Program-made: the position numbers and the translations under genes
Source: Streptomyces sp. NBC_01465
GTDB taxonomy: Bacteria; Actinomycetota; Actinomycetes; Streptomycetales; Streptomycetaceae
Length of the DNA stretch: 64,000 nt
Assembly (NCBI RefSeq): GCF_036227325.1
Contig: NZ_CP109467.1
Coordinates: 1,612,001 to 1,676,000, forward strand
Direction of reading: 5' to 3'
Notes under the pieces: model-generated
What the model saw: the letters and a program-made list of their open reading frames with translations, nothing else
Database searches by the model: none
Told to the model about the DNA's origin: nothing
Part shown: piece by piece, positions 39,226 through 48,016 of the stretch
Layout: every line of letters begins with the position of its first letter
Position numbering within the stretch: the first letter of the stretch is position 1

Positions 39226-40493
39226 CCGCCGCCTGTCCCGACGCAGCCGTCGCCGAGAGCGAACTGCCCGCCCTGCGGCGCCGGATCAACACCGTGCTCG
39301 TCGTGAGCCAGATACTCGGCGGGCTCGGGGTCGCGACGGGCATCGCGCTCGCGGCCGTACTGGCCAAGCAGGTCAGCGGTACCGAGGCCCTGTCGGGGCT
39401 CGCGCCCACCGCGACCGTGACCGGGACCGCGCTGCTGTCCGTGCCGCTCGCCGCGCTGATGACGTCGCGCGGGCGGCGGCCCGGTCTGGTCCTCGCCTAT
39501 GTGATCGGGGCGATCGGTGCGGGGGTGGTCGTGCTGGCCGCCGTGATCTCCAACTTCCCGCTGCTGCTGGTGGGGATGGCCGGGTTCGGTGCGGCGTCGT
39601 CGGCGAATCTGCAGGCCCGGTTCGCGGCCGCCGACCTCGCGGAGCCCGAGCGGCGGGCCCGCGCCATCTCCACCGTCGTCTGGGCCACCACGATCGGCGC
39701 GGTCCTGGGCCCCAACATCGCCTCCCCCGCGGGCCGCAGTGTCTCCGGGCTCGGTATTCCGGCGGCCGCGGGCCCCTTCGTCTGGTCCGCCGGGGTCTTT
39801 CTCGTATCGGCGGTGCTCGTGTCCGTGCTGCTGCGGCCCGATCCACTCCTCACCGCGCGGGCGATGGCCCCCGCGGAGGAGCAGCACCCCGAGGGGCGTT
39901 CGCTGCGCGCCGGCGTCCGCGCGGTCCGTGCTTCGCCCCGTGCGCGGCTCGCGCTGGTGACGGTCGCCGTGTCGCACACCGCCATGGTGTCGATCATGTC
40001 GATGACCCCGGTGGCGCTGAGCCATCACGGGGCGAGCATCCAGCTGATCGGTCTGGTCATCTCGGGGCACATCGCGGGCATGTACGCGTTCTCGCCGCTG
40101 ATGGGATGGCTGTCGGACCGGCTGGGTCGGCTGTCGGTGATCGGCCTCGCGGTCGGGCTGCTGTGCTTCGCCGCCCTGCTCGCGGGTACGGCGGGCGACA
40201 GTCATGGGCAGACCGCGGCCGGGCTGTTCGTCCTGGGGCTCGGCTGGTCGGCGGGGCTGGTGTCCGGCTCCGCGCTGCTCACCGATTCCGTACCGCAGCC
40301 CGCGCGCGCCGCCGTACAGGGTCTCTCGGACCTGACCATGAACACGGCGGCGGGCGTCGGGGGCGCGGCCGCCGGCCTGATCGTCGCGCAGGCGAGCTAC
40401 GGCTGGCTCAATGCGACCGGCGCCTGCCTGCTGCTGCCGCTGGCCGCACTGGCGCTGTTCACCAGACGAGGGAAAGCGGCCCTTACAGGCTGA
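39222..40493 (+). CDS. Major facilitator superfamily transporter
   Basis: A 423-residue permease with 12 hydrophobic segments, the loop 2-3 motif as LMTSRGRRPGLV and a second half with SPLMGWLSDRLGRLSVIG, an MFS loop 8-9 motif. It resembles drug/proton antiporters. The start is GTG 39222 overlapping the HIT gene. The longer frame upstream is an alternative reading of ogt/HIT and is not real. The substrate is unknown. Confidence 0.88.
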   Translation: MTAACPDAAVAESELPALRRRINTVLVVSQILGGLGVATGIALAAVLAKQVSGTEALSGLAPTATVTGTALLSVPLAALMTSRGRRPGLVLAYVIGAIGAGVVVLAAVISNFPLLLVGMAGFGAASSANLQARFAAADLAEPERRARAISTVVWATTIGAVLGPNIASPAGRSVSGLGIPAAAGPFVWSAGVFLVSAVLVSVLLRPDPLLTARAMAPAEEQHPEGRSLRAGVRAVRASPRARLALVTVAVSHTAMVSIMSMTPVALSHHGASIQLIGLVISGHIAGMYAFSPLMGWLSDRLGRLSVIGLAVGLLCFAALLAGTAGDSHGQTAAGLFVLGLGWSAGLVSGSALLTDSVPQPARAAVQGLSDLTMNTAAGVGGAAAGLIVAQASYGWLNATGACLLLPLAALALFTRRGKAALTG

Positions 40494-40845
40494 TGTGGTA
40501 CGCCTTGCGCAGGGTCTCGTGGACGGTCCACGTCGTACGGTCGCCCTCGCGCAGCACGCACGCCGAGCCCGGCCCGATCTCCAGGGTGTCGCCGCCCTCG
40601 ACGGCTACGGTGGCCCGCCCGCTGACGACCACGAAGAGTTCGTTGGCCTCGGTGTCGGTCACCACTCCGGGCGTGATCTGCCAGATGCCGCGCAGCTGCT
40701 TGCCGTCGGGCGACTCCCAGAGCACCTTGCCGGTGACCTGCGGCTCTCCGGACACGATCTGGTCGGGGTCGAGCGGTTCGGGCTCGAGTTCGGCGTCGGG
40801 TATGTGCACGGCGAAGGACGCGGGGGCTTGATCAATTGTCGTCAT
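40483..40845 (-). CDS. Cupin-domain protein
   Basis: A 120-residue small single-domain beta-barrel protein with a cupin core: G-x5-HxH-type positions are replaced by VVTDTEANELFVVVSG, which keeps the Glu and lacks the two His, and a second part GPGSACVLREGDRTTWTVHETLRK with one His. It is likely the non-metal cupin branch seen in ethanolamine-utilisation EutQ-like and sugar-binding proteins. The function is unknown. It converges on the transporter, overlapping by 11 bp, and overlaps the upstream methyltransferase stop by 14 bp. Confidence 0.75.
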   Translation of the reverse strand: MTTIDQAPASFAVHIPDAELEPEPLDPDQIVSGEPQVTGKVLWESPDGKQLRGIWQITPGVVTDTEANELFVVVSGRATVAVEGGDTLEIGPGSACVLREGDRTTWTVHETLRKAYHISL

Positions 40846-41611
40846 GGCTGGTCACCCTAGCGACCAGAACGGGCTGAAAGAATCCGGTGTCCGCGGGCTG
40901 GTGCCACGCCGTTGTCGCGAAGCCCGCGCCGGCCGCGAGTGCTGCCGTCTCCGGCTCGGTGAGCGCCCAGTACGTGGCCCGGCGGACGCGCGTCGTCCAG
41001 GTGTCGCCGTCGGGGTGCAGCTGGAAGTGCTCCAGGTCGTAACGCTCGCCGTCCTCGTGCCAGTGCCAGAGCTGGAAGGTGATCGTCCGCCCCTCCGGGC
41101 CCTCCATGACCTGGGGATGCATGGACTCGGGCCGCTCGCGCCGGAGTTGACCGTACGGGCGTGTGGAGAGCAGCAGCAGTCCGCCAGGGCGCAGAACGCG
41201 GCGCATCGCGCGGAGCGCGGCCCGCACGTCGGCCTCGGTCAGCAGGTGGGGCAGCGCGTTGTCGGCGCAGACCACGACGTCGAAGGAGCCGCTGCGGAAG
41301 GGCAGTTGCCGCATGTCGGCTGCGGCAGCCGGAAGGGACAGACCGCGCGCCGAAGCCTCGCGCACGGCCCGCGCGGCCGCGACGGGGCTCAGGTCGGTGC
41401 CCGTAACCCGGTGGCCGAGGGAGGCCAGCCCCAGCGCCTGGGTGCCGATGCCGCAGGCACAGTCGAGGACGTCGTACGTTCCTGAGCCGAGCTCCTGGGA
41501 GATCAGGGCGTCGAGCGCCCGGCCCTGGTGGGCGATGCTCGCGTCCCAGTCGGCATACATCCGGTCGTAATCGGCAGCGAGTTGATCGTAAAAGAGTCGC
41601 GTGCTGTCCAT
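40832..41611 (-). CDS. Class I SAM-dependent methyltransferase
   Basis: The 259-residue protein has motif I VLDCACGIGTQALGLA, motif II TGTDLSPVAAARA, the DMRQLPF acidic loop and VVCADNALPHLL (post-I/IV), then LRPGGLLLLSTR. This is the standard seven-strand methyltransferase fold with cysteines in motif I. No substrate clue is present. It starts with ATG 41611, divergent from the formaldehyde dehydrogenase. Confidence 0.9.
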   Translation of the reverse strand: MDSTRLFYDQLAADYDRMYADWDASIAHQGRALDALISQELGSGTYDVLDCACGIGTQALGLASLGHRVTGTDLSPVAAARAVREASARGLSLPAAAADMRQLPFRSGSFDVVVCADNALPHLLTEADVRAALRAMRRVLRPGGLLLLSTRPYGQLRRERPESMHPQVMEGPEGRTITFQLWHWHEDGERYDLEHFQLHPDGDTWTTRVRRATYWALTEPETAALAAGAGFATTAWHQPADTGFFQPVLVARVTSHDDN

Positions 41612-41706
41612 GCGTGAACGCTAGCCGGACCCGTCCGCCAGTAGCAGACTCCACCTCGCGCACGAGCCGCATCATCCGCGAGAGAGAGCCGAAGGGACGG
41701 CGAACC

Positions 41707-42936
41707 ATGAGCGGAAACAGGGCAGTCGCGTATCTCAAGCCGGGAGCGGTCGAGGTCAGGACGATCGACTATCCGACGCTTGAACTCCAGGACGGGCCCG
41801 GAGTGGCCCCCCAGAACGTCGGCCGCAAGTGCCGGCACGGGGTCATCCTCAAGGTGCTCGCCACCAATATCTGCGGCAGCGACCAGCACATGGTGCGCGG
41901 CCGCACCACCGCACCCGAGGGCCTGGTCCTCGGCCACGAGATCACCGGAGAGATCGTCGAGCGCGGCCCGGACGTGGAGTTCCTGGACGTCGGGGACATC
42001 GTCTCGGTGCCGTTCAACATCGCCTGCGGCCGCTGCCGCAACTGCAAGGAGCGCAAGACCGGCATCTGCCTCAGCGTCAACCCGGCTCGACCCGGCGCGG
42101 CCTATGGCTATGTCGACATGGGTGGCTGGGTGGGCGGCCAGGCCGAGTACGTCCTCGTCCCGTACGCCGACTTCAATGTGCTGCGCTTCCCCGACCGGGA
42201 CGCGGCGCGCGAGAAGCTGCTCGACCTCACCATGCTGTCCGACATCTTCCCGACCGGCTTCCACGGTGCGGTGACGGCGGGCGCGGGTGTCGGGTCGACG
42301 GTGTACGTCGCCGGGGCGGGCCCGGTCGGGCTCGCGGCGGCGGCGTCCGCGCAGCTTCTCGGTGCGGCGGTCGTGATCGTCGGCGACCTCAATGCCGAAC
42401 GCCTCGCGCAGGCACGGAGTTTCGGCTGCGAGACCGTGGACCTCACGCGCGGCCGGGTCGAGGAGCAGATCGCCGAGATCCTGGGCGAGCCCGAGGTGGA
42501 CGCGGCGGTCGACGCGGTCGGCTTCGAGGCGCGCGGGCACGGCCGCGCGGACGCCCCCGAGGCGCCGGCGACCGTGCTCAACTCGCTGATGGGTGTCACG
42601 AAGGCGGGCGGGGCGCTCGGCATTCCCGGTCTGTACGTGACGGACGACCCGGGTGGCGTCGACCAGGACGCGCGCACCGGGACGCTCAAGGTGCGCCTCG
42701 GTCTCGGGTGGGCGAAGAGCCACCGCTTCACCACGGGGCAGTGCCCGGTGATGAAGTACCACCGGGCACTCTCGCAGGCGATCCTGCACGACAAGGTGCA
42801 CATCGCGAAGGCGGTCAACGCGACGGTCATCGGGATCGAAGAGGCGCCGCGCGGCTACGCCGAGTTCGACCAGGGCGCGAGCCGCAAGTACGTGCTGGAC
42901 CCGCACGGCGCACTGAACGGGGTACGGGCAGTCTGA
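41707..42936 (+). CDS. fdhA: Glutathione-independent formaldehyde dehydrogenase
   Basis: A zinc-binding medium-chain dehydrogenase of the Pseudomonas putida FdhA type that oxidises formaldehyde with NAD without glutathione. The 409-residue length and motifs fit: catalytic zinc site NICGSDQHMV and GHEITGEIVE, structural zinc cysteines ACGRCRNCKERKTGIC, Rossmann VAGAGPVGLAAA, and the family-specific GYVDMGGWVGGQAEYVLVPYADFN loop. It stands alone behind GAAGGGAC. In soil Streptomyces it would detoxify formaldehyde from demethylation and methanol metabolism. Confidence 0.94.
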   Translation: MSGNRAVAYLKPGAVEVRTIDYPTLELQDGPGVAPQNVGRKCRHGVILKVLATNICGSDQHMVRGRTTAPEGLVLGHEITGEIVERGPDVEFLDVGDIVSVPFNIACGRCRNCKERKTGICLSVNPARPGAAYGYVDMGGWVGGQAEYVLVPYADFNVLRFPDRDAAREKLLDLTMLSDIFPTGFHGAVTAGAGVGSTVYVAGAGPVGLAAAASAQLLGAAVVIVGDLNAERLAQARSFGCETVDLTRGRVEEQIAEILGEPEVDAAVDAVGFEARGHGRADAPEAPATVLNSLMGVTKAGGALGIPGLYVTDDPGGVDQDARTGTLKVRLGLGWAKSHRFTTGQCPVMKYHRALSQAILHDKVHIAKAVNATVIGIEEAPRGYAEFDQGASRKYVLDPHGALNGVRAV

Positions 42937-42971
42937 TGCTCTGACCTGCGGATACGGCTCTGTGCGACTGA

Positions 42972-42994
42972 TTGTCAGTGGTGCCATCTACCGT
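42972..42994 (+). promoter_or_regulatory. DNA-damage-type promoter of the WGR gene
   Basis: TTGTCAGTGGT, six bases, TACCGT, one mismatch to the TTGTCAGTGGC consensus and the same 10-base spacing after TGTCAG. Transcription would start near 43001, 45 bases before the ATG, and the leader contains GGGGAGGGG as ribosome site. Confidence 0.7.
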
Positions 42995-43045
42995 GGAATC
43001 ACTGAAGATCGGTCGCACAGGCCGGTCCCTGGGGAGGGGTGTGCC

Positions 43046-44494
43046 ATGGCGGCTGGGCAGGCGGGGAAGACGACGTATCTGGAGCTGTCGCAGGACGGCG
43101 GCGGGGCGCACAAGTTCTACGAGGTGACTGTCAACGGCACGACGGTCTCGGTGCGTTACGGGCGGATCGGCGCGGACGGACAGCATCAGGTCTCGACGTT
43201 CCCTTCGACGGAGAAGGCGAAGGCCGCGGCGGCGAAGAAGATAGGCGAGAAGGTCCGGAAGGGGTACGCGCCGGCGGTGCAGGGGCAGCGTGCCGCACGG
43301 CCGGTGACGCGGCGTCAGGTGACGTCGGCGCCTTCGACGGCGCGGGCGACGGCGCCGGTGCTGTGGCGGTTCCGTACGGGCGCATCGGCCTTCGGGATCC
43401 ACATCGACGAGGACCGCTGCTGGGTGGGGAACCAGCGCGGCGACGTCTACACGCTGGGGCACGACGGCGAGGTGCTGGCGCGGTTCTCGCTGCCGGACGG
43501 GGTCAAGTGCCTGGTGGCGGACGACTTCTGGATCTATGCGGGATGCGACGACGGCAAGGTGTACGACCTGTCGTCGAAGGTGCCCTTCGCCGCCTATGAG
43601 ATCGCCGACGACGTGGACATCTTCTGGCTGGACATCCACGAGGGCGTGCTGAACGTCGCGGACCGCAACGGAGGCCTGACGGTCATCGACCACGAGGACG
43701 AGTTCCAGTGGTCGCGCCGGTCTGCGGGCAACAGCGCGTGGATGGTGCGGGCGGACGACCAGGCGGTCTTCCACGGTCACAACCACGGGGTGACGGCCTA
43801 CGCGGCGGACGGCAGCGGGGAGTTGTGGCACACCCGGACCACGGGGAACGTGCTGTTCGGCTGGCAGGAGGACACGGCCGTGTACGCGGGCACGGGGCGG
43901 CGTGTGGTGGAGCGGCTGTCGAAGGCGACGGGCCGGATCGAGGCAACGTATGCCTGCGACACCGCGGTGTACTCCTGCGCGACGTCGCCCGGCGGTCAGT
44001 ACGTCTTCGCGGGCGACTCCGCCTCGTCGGTCTACTGCTTCGACGCGGACGGCACCCGGCTGTGGAAGCTGGGCACGGGCGGCGGCTCGGCGCTCTCGAT
44101 GCAGTACCGCGACGAGCGGCTGTACATCGTCACGACGGACGGCTCGCTGGCCTGCATCGACGCGAGCGAGGCGGCGATCGGGGCGGCGCAGACGGGCACG
44201 GTTCCGGTGGCCAGGGACGTCAAGGAGGCGGCGGCACTGCCGACTTACACGCCGACGGCGACCGTGGCGACGGTCAGCGCGATGCCGGCGCCGGGGGCCG
44301 GGATCGTCGTGGAGTGCGTCCAGGTGGGCGGGCGACTGCGGGTCCAGGTGATCTCGGACGGGTACGAGCCGACGTGGCACGTACAGTTCCCGCGCTCGAT
44401 CCGGCAGGTCGGCGCCCGCTATGTGGTCGACGCGCTGCACACCTCGACCGGGGGGTTCTACCGGGTGCGGGGCGAGATAAAGCGGCTCGTGTAG
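43046..44494 (+). CDS. WGR-domain protein with a beta-propeller
   Basis: A 482-residue protein. Residues about 10-75 form a WGR domain (HKFYEVTVNGTTVSVRYGRIGADGQ), known from PARP DNA-strand-break sensors and bacterial plasmid/repair proteins, where it binds nicked DNA. Residues about 100-400 form a WD40/PQQ-like propeller of repeats with WVGNQRGDVYTLGHDGE, AGCDDGKVYDL and FAGDSASSVYCFDADG, and the last 80 residues are a separate conserved tail. A WGR joined to a propeller without a catalytic domain is uncommon. It has a DNA-damage-type promoter, which supports a role in sensing or scaffolding at breaks (inference). Confidence 0.85.
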   Translation: MAAGQAGKTTYLELSQDGGGAHKFYEVTVNGTTVSVRYGRIGADGQHQVSTFPSTEKAKAAAAKKIGEKVRKGYAPAVQGQRAARPVTRRQVTSAPSTARATAPVLWRFRTGASAFGIHIDEDRCWVGNQRGDVYTLGHDGEVLARFSLPDGVKCLVADDFWIYAGCDDGKVYDLSSKVPFAAYEIADDVDIFWLDIHEGVLNVADRNGGLTVIDHEDEFQWSRRSAGNSAWMVRADDQAVFHGHNHGVTAYAADGSGELWHTRTTGNVLFGWQEDTAVYAGTGRRVVERLSKATGRIEATYACDTAVYSCATSPGGQYVFAGDSASSVYCFDADGTRLWKLGTGGGSALSMQYRDERLYIVTTDGSLACIDASEAAIGAAQTGTVPVARDVKEAAALPTYTPTATVATVSAMPAPGAGIVVECVQVGGRLRVQVISDGYEPTWHVQFPRSIRQVGARYVVDALHTSTGGFYRVRGEIKRLV

Positions 44495-44540
44495 GGCTTC
44501 GGGGGTTTGCCGACCCGGACACCGCGCCAGGGATGGGGAC

Positions 44541-45449
44541 ATGTCAGAGACAACGCTGGTGCTGTCCGCAGAGGTACGGGAGGCGCTGGACCGGCGCCGT
44601 CCCGTGGTCGCCCTGGAGTCGACGATCATCGCGCACGGGCTGCCGCGGCCCCGCAATCTGCGGGTCGCGGAGGAGCTCGAGGGGCTGGTACGGGAGGGGG
44701 GTGCGGTTCCGGCGACGATCGCCGTGCTTGACGGGCGACCCCATGTCGGCCTGGACAAGGCCGAGTTGGAGCGGGTGGCGAGCGACGACTCCATACGGAA
44801 GCTGGGCCACCGCGATCTCGCCCCGGCTCTGGCGGCGGGTGCGAGCGGGGCGACGACGGTGTCGGCGACGGCGTTCCTGGCCGCGCGGGCGGGGATCAGG
44901 GTCTTCGCCACGGGCGGGCTCGGGGGCGTACACCGGGAGTGGACGGGGACGCAGGACGAGTCGGCGGACCTGCGGCTGCTGGCCCGGACGCGGATCACGG
45001 TGGTGTGCGCGGGGGTGAAGTCGATCCTGGACGTCCCGGCCACGCTGCAGCGACTGGAGACGCTGGGGGTGGGGATCGTGGGGTACGGGACGGCGACCTT
45101 CCCCGGGTTCTATCTCAGCAGTTCGGGTGAGGCAGTGGACTGGACGGTGCACACGCCGGAGGAGGTGGTGGCGGTGATGCGGGCGCAGGACGCGCTCGGC
45201 GGTGCGGAGACGGCGCTGATCGTGGCCAACCCCGTTGCGGAGGCCGACCAGTTGGATCCGAAGGTGCACGACCGGGTGCTGGCAGAGGCGCTGGGCGAGT
45301 CGCGGAAGCAGGGGATCACCGGTCAGGCGGTGACGCCGTTCCTGCTGGAGTATCTGATGAGGAGGACCGAAGGAGCGTCGCTGGAGGCCAACTTGGCGGC
45401 GGTGCGGGGCAACGTACGGCTGGCGGCGCGGATAGCGGCGGCGCTGTGA
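44541..45449 (+). CDS. psuG: Pseudouridine-5'-phosphate glycosidase
   Basis: Cleaves the C-C glycosidic bond of pseudouridine-5'-phosphate to uracil and ribose-5-phosphate. The 302-residue protein has RRPVVALESTIIAHGLPRPRN, GAVPATIAV, KLGHRDLAPALAAGASGATTVSATAF, FATGGLGGVHR and LVANP-type motifs of PsuG/IndA. The TPFLLEYLM/T-E-G-x-S-L-x-A-N ending matches. It is coupled to psuK by a GTGA overlap, giving the two-step pseudouridine degradation pathway that recycles RNA-derived pseudouridine. Confidence 0.95.
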   Translation: MSETTLVLSAEVREALDRRRPVVALESTIIAHGLPRPRNLRVAEELEGLVREGGAVPATIAVLDGRPHVGLDKAELERVASDDSIRKLGHRDLAPALAAGASGATTVSATAFLAARAGIRVFATGGLGGVHREWTGTQDESADLRLLARTRITVVCAGVKSILDVPATLQRLETLGVGIVGYGTATFPGFYLSSSGEAVDWTVHTPEEVVAVMRAQDALGGAETALIVANPVAEADQLDPKVHDRVLAEALGESRKQGITGQAVTPFLLEYLMRRTEGASLEANLAAVRGNVRLAARIAAAL

Positions 45450-46348
45450 GCCCGGCGCCCGGCGCACTCCTCGTCATCGGGGACGTGGTGACGGACATCG
45501 TGGCCCGCCACCGTGGACCGCTCTCCCCCGCGACCGACACGGCGGCGGAGATCCGGACGCTGCCCGGCGGGGCGGGGGCCAACGTGGCGTGCTGGGCGGC
45601 GGCTTCGGGGCTGACGGACGTACGGCTGCTGGCGCGGGTCGGGACGGACTGGGCGTCCTGGCACGAGCTGCGGCTGCGGCACGCGGGGGTGCGTTCGCTG
45701 CTGGTCCCGGACCTCCAGGCGCCGACCGCCACGGTCATCGCCCTGGTGGACGGGGCGGCCGAGCGGACGTTCCTGACCGACAGCGGTGCGGCCCTGCGGC
45801 TGGCCGTGGACGACTGGTCGCCGGAGTTGCTGGAGGGGGTCGCCCATCTCCATCTCTCCGGCTACATGTTCTTCGCGGAGACCAGCAGGGAGACGGCCCG
45901 TGCGGCGGCCCGGGACGCACGGGAGCGGGGCATTCCGGTGAGTGTGGATCCAGCCTCCACGGGGTTCATCACCACGCTGGGCGTGGACCGATTCCTGGAG
46001 GAGGTGGAGGGGGCGGACATACTGCTGCCCAACGCGGACGAGGCGAGACTGCTGACCGGGCTGCCCGAACCGGCCGATGCGGCAGCCAAGTTGAGCCGCA
46101 CGTTCCCGCTGGTGGCGGTCACGCTGGGGGCGGGCGGGGCGCTGCTGGCCGGGGCCGGAGCAGTAACGGCCCGGGTCCCCGCGACCGAGGTGCGGGCAGT
46201 GGATTCGACGGGTGCGGGCGACGCGTTCACCGGGGGCTTCCTCGCGGCGCGCCTGTCGGGGGCGGACGATGCGACGGCCGCGGCGGCGGGGTGCCGGGCG
46301 GGGGCGTCGGCGGTGACGGTGATCGGCGGACGACCGGGGGCGGCATGA
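45446..46348 (+). CDS. psuK: PfkB-family sugar kinase (pseudouridine kinase)
   Basis: Phosphorylates pseudouridine to the substrate of PsuG. The 300-residue PfkB kinase has LPGGAGANVACWAA near residue 33 and the second signature DSTGAGDAFTGGFLA (with the catalytic Asp) near residue 253. The GTG start overlaps the psuG stop. PfkB kinases are not distinguishable by motif alone; the assignment as pseudouridine kinase comes from coupling with psuG. Confidence 0.88.
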   Translation: MSPAPGALLVIGDVVTDIVARHRGPLSPATDTAAEIRTLPGGAGANVACWAAASGLTDVRLLARVGTDWASWHELRLRHAGVRSLLVPDLQAPTATVIALVDGAAERTFLTDSGAALRLAVDDWSPELLEGVAHLHLSGYMFFAETSRETARAAARDARERGIPVSVDPASTGFITTLGVDRFLEEVEGADILLPNADEARLLTGLPEPADAAAKLSRTFPLVAVTLGAGGALLAGAGAVTARVPATEVRAVDSTGAGDAFTGGFLAARLSGADDATAAAAGCRAGASAVTVIGGRPGAA

Positions 46349-46947
46349 GATCACGTACGACAAGAGCGGGGACGGCGGCGGTGCTCGTGGCGGCCTGCGC
46401 GCTGGCGACGGCGTGCACCGACTCCCCCGAGCGCCGCACCGAGCCGATCCGCACGACGGCCTCGACGCCTGCCCCCGCCGAGTTCGGCACCAAGGACGAT
46501 CGCCTGGTGCGGTGCGGCGGCGGCGAGGCCCGCATCTCCCCCGTCGCCGACGGGCCGCCGAAACCGCAGGACATCGTCGTCGGCCCCCTGCGCTGGCCGG
46601 GCCTCAAGGACCGGGCACGTGCCAACCGCGAGGGGTACGGAAATCAGCAGAGCGACGGCTGGCACTACAAGATCGGGGCGGAAATAGCCGCGGGCGCGAG
46701 AGTCACGGTCAGCGTCGCCCCTGAGGCCCGCGGCAAAGCAGGCCTCGGATACGGCCAGCAGTGGGACTACACCCCGGCCCAGAAGGTGACGTTCCATGCC
46801 TGCCCGAAGGCCAGGACGGCCTTCGTCGGCGGCTTCGTGGTCGCGGGCGCCACCGGCCGCATCTGTCTGCCGCTGGACATCCGCACCGGCGAGGCCCCGC
46901 CCCGCCGGATCACGGTCTCGCTGGGCGCGGGGAAGTGCCCGGCCTGA
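46345..46947 (+). CDS. Lipoprotein of unknown function
   Basis: A 200-residue protein with a lipoprotein signal (TTRAGTAAVLVAACALATAC, lipobox LATAC near residue 22) and a mature part with no family I recognise. Four cysteines in the mature part (around RCGGG, ACPK, RICLP and KCPA) could form disulfides outside the cell. It starts by an ATGA overlap with psuK, so it is cotranscribed with the pseudouridine genes, but a functional tie is unproven. Confidence 0.8.
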   Translation: MRSRTTRAGTAAVLVAACALATACTDSPERRTEPIRTTASTPAPAEFGTKDDRLVRCGGGEARISPVADGPPKPQDIVVGPLRWPGLKDRARANREGYGNQQSDGWHYKIGAEIAAGARVTVSVAPEARGKAGLGYGQQWDYTPAQKVTFHACPKARTAFVGGFVVAGATGRICLPLDIRTGEAPPRRITVSLGAGKCPA

Positions 46948-46962
46948 CGCCCGGCCTGAGAC

Positions 46963-47598
46963 TCAGCCGTTCCAGGCAAGGTGCTCGGGGTGGTCCGCCC
47001 GTACGGTGACGTCCGCGGTCCCCGCCGGGTCGGTCTCCTCCTCGTACCGCCGGAAAGCGGGCAACGTCCACTGCTCGTCCTCGCCGGTACGGCGCTGGAG
47101 CGCGCCCGCCGAGAGCCGCAGATGCACGCTGAGGTCGAAGGGGAACCAGTGCCCGAGCAGCATCGGCCCGTGCACCAGCAGAATCGTGTTCTCCGGCAGC
47201 TCCTGATAGGCGCTCCGGGTCGCGCGATCCGCCACCGGATCCCACAGATCGGGCAGTACGCGCCCACTGCCGCCCGCCTCCAGCGGCCCGAACACCTCGC
47301 GCCACAGGGCCCCGGTGTCGAACCACCCGTCGAAGTAGGAGTCGGGGTCCTGCTTCCCGTACTCGAACCGCAGCGAGGCCGGCCGCAGAAACCCCTGCGT
47401 CCCCACGACGAACACGGACCGCCCGCGCGCCCGCAGCGCCTCCGCGATCGCCTCCGCCAGCTCCCCCGTCCCGGCGGGCGGCGCCCCGTCGATCGCCACC
47501 TTCGCCCACGGCCCGCCGTCACCCGCCACCAGCCGGTCGGCACGCCGGGCGAGGAACTCGGTCATCCGTTCCCAGGAGATCGCTTCAAGTCGTCGCAC
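46963..47598 (-). CDS. Uridine kinase-like P-loop protein
   Basis: A 211-residue protein of the uridine kinase/phosphoribulokinase group by overall layout: a kinase-like core KVAIDGAPPAGTGELAEAIAEALRARG (the Walker A is changed: PPAGTGE instead of GxxGxGKS), RSVFVVGTQGFLRPASLRFEYG, DSYFDGWFDTGALWREV and ILLVHGPMLLG. Loss of the P-loop lysine casts doubt on kinase activity. The start GTG 47598 is a choice; an upstream frame runs into the divergent gene. It is convergent with the lipoprotein gene. Confidence 0.7.
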   Translation of the reverse strand: MRRLEAISWERMTEFLARRADRLVAGDGGPWAKVAIDGAPPAGTGELAEAIAEALRARGRSVFVVGTQGFLRPASLRFEYGKQDPDSYFDGWFDTGALWREVFGPLEAGGSGRVLPDLWDPVADRATRSAYQELPENTILLVHGPMLLGHWFPFDLSVHLRLSAGALQRRTGEDEQWTLPAFRRYEEETDPAGTADVTVRADHPEHLAWNG

Positions 47599-47640
47599 CC
47601 GTCCATCATCACCGAAGTCCCAAGAACTACCCTGCGCACC

Positions 47641-48006
47641 ATGGACCTCGCATTCGCCCAGAAGTTCGCCGTGGAGTGGCAAGACGCCTGGAACTCCCAC
47701 GACTTGGACCGCATCCTCGCCCACTACCACGAGGACGTGACCTTCTCCTCGCCGATGATCGAGCGCTTCAACGGCGACCCGTCGGGCACGGTCCACGGCA
47801 AGGCCGCGCTCCGGGACTACTGGAGCACGGGCCTCACCCGGATCCCCGATCTGCGCTTCGAGGTCATGGACGTACGGGCGGGTGTCGACTCCCTCGTCAT
47901 CGACTACCGCAACCAGATCGGCGGCCGCGTCTACGAGGTGCTGACCTTCCGCGGCGACCTGATCATCGCGGGCTTCGGCGCGTACGGAGCCGTACTCGCG
48001 CACTGA
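47641..48006 (+). CDS. SnoaL-like / NTF2-fold protein
   Basis: A 121-residue single-domain protein of the SnoaL/NTF2 fold: WQDAWNSHDLDRILAHYHEDVTFSSPMIERF near the start, then KAALRDYWSTGLTRIPDLRFEV. These bind a hydrophobic ligand in a pocket and may act as cyclases, isomerases or ligand binders; no function can be assigned. TACCCT lies seven bases before the ATG, consistent with a leaderless transcript divergent from the kinase-like gene. Confidence 0.8.
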   Translation: MDLAFAQKFAVEWQDAWNSHDLDRILAHYHEDVTFSSPMIERFNGDPSGTVHGKAALRDYWSTGLTRIPDLRFEVMDVRAGVDSLVIDYRNQIGGRVYEVLTFRGDLIIAGFGAYGAVLAH

Positions 48007-48016
48007 TCCGACGGAG

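Noticed and set aside
37035..40205. A 1056-residue minus-strand frame across ogt, HIT and the exporter
   Set aside because: Crosses several real genes in the wrong frame; Arg/His/Gly-rich composition typical of high-GC antisense reading.
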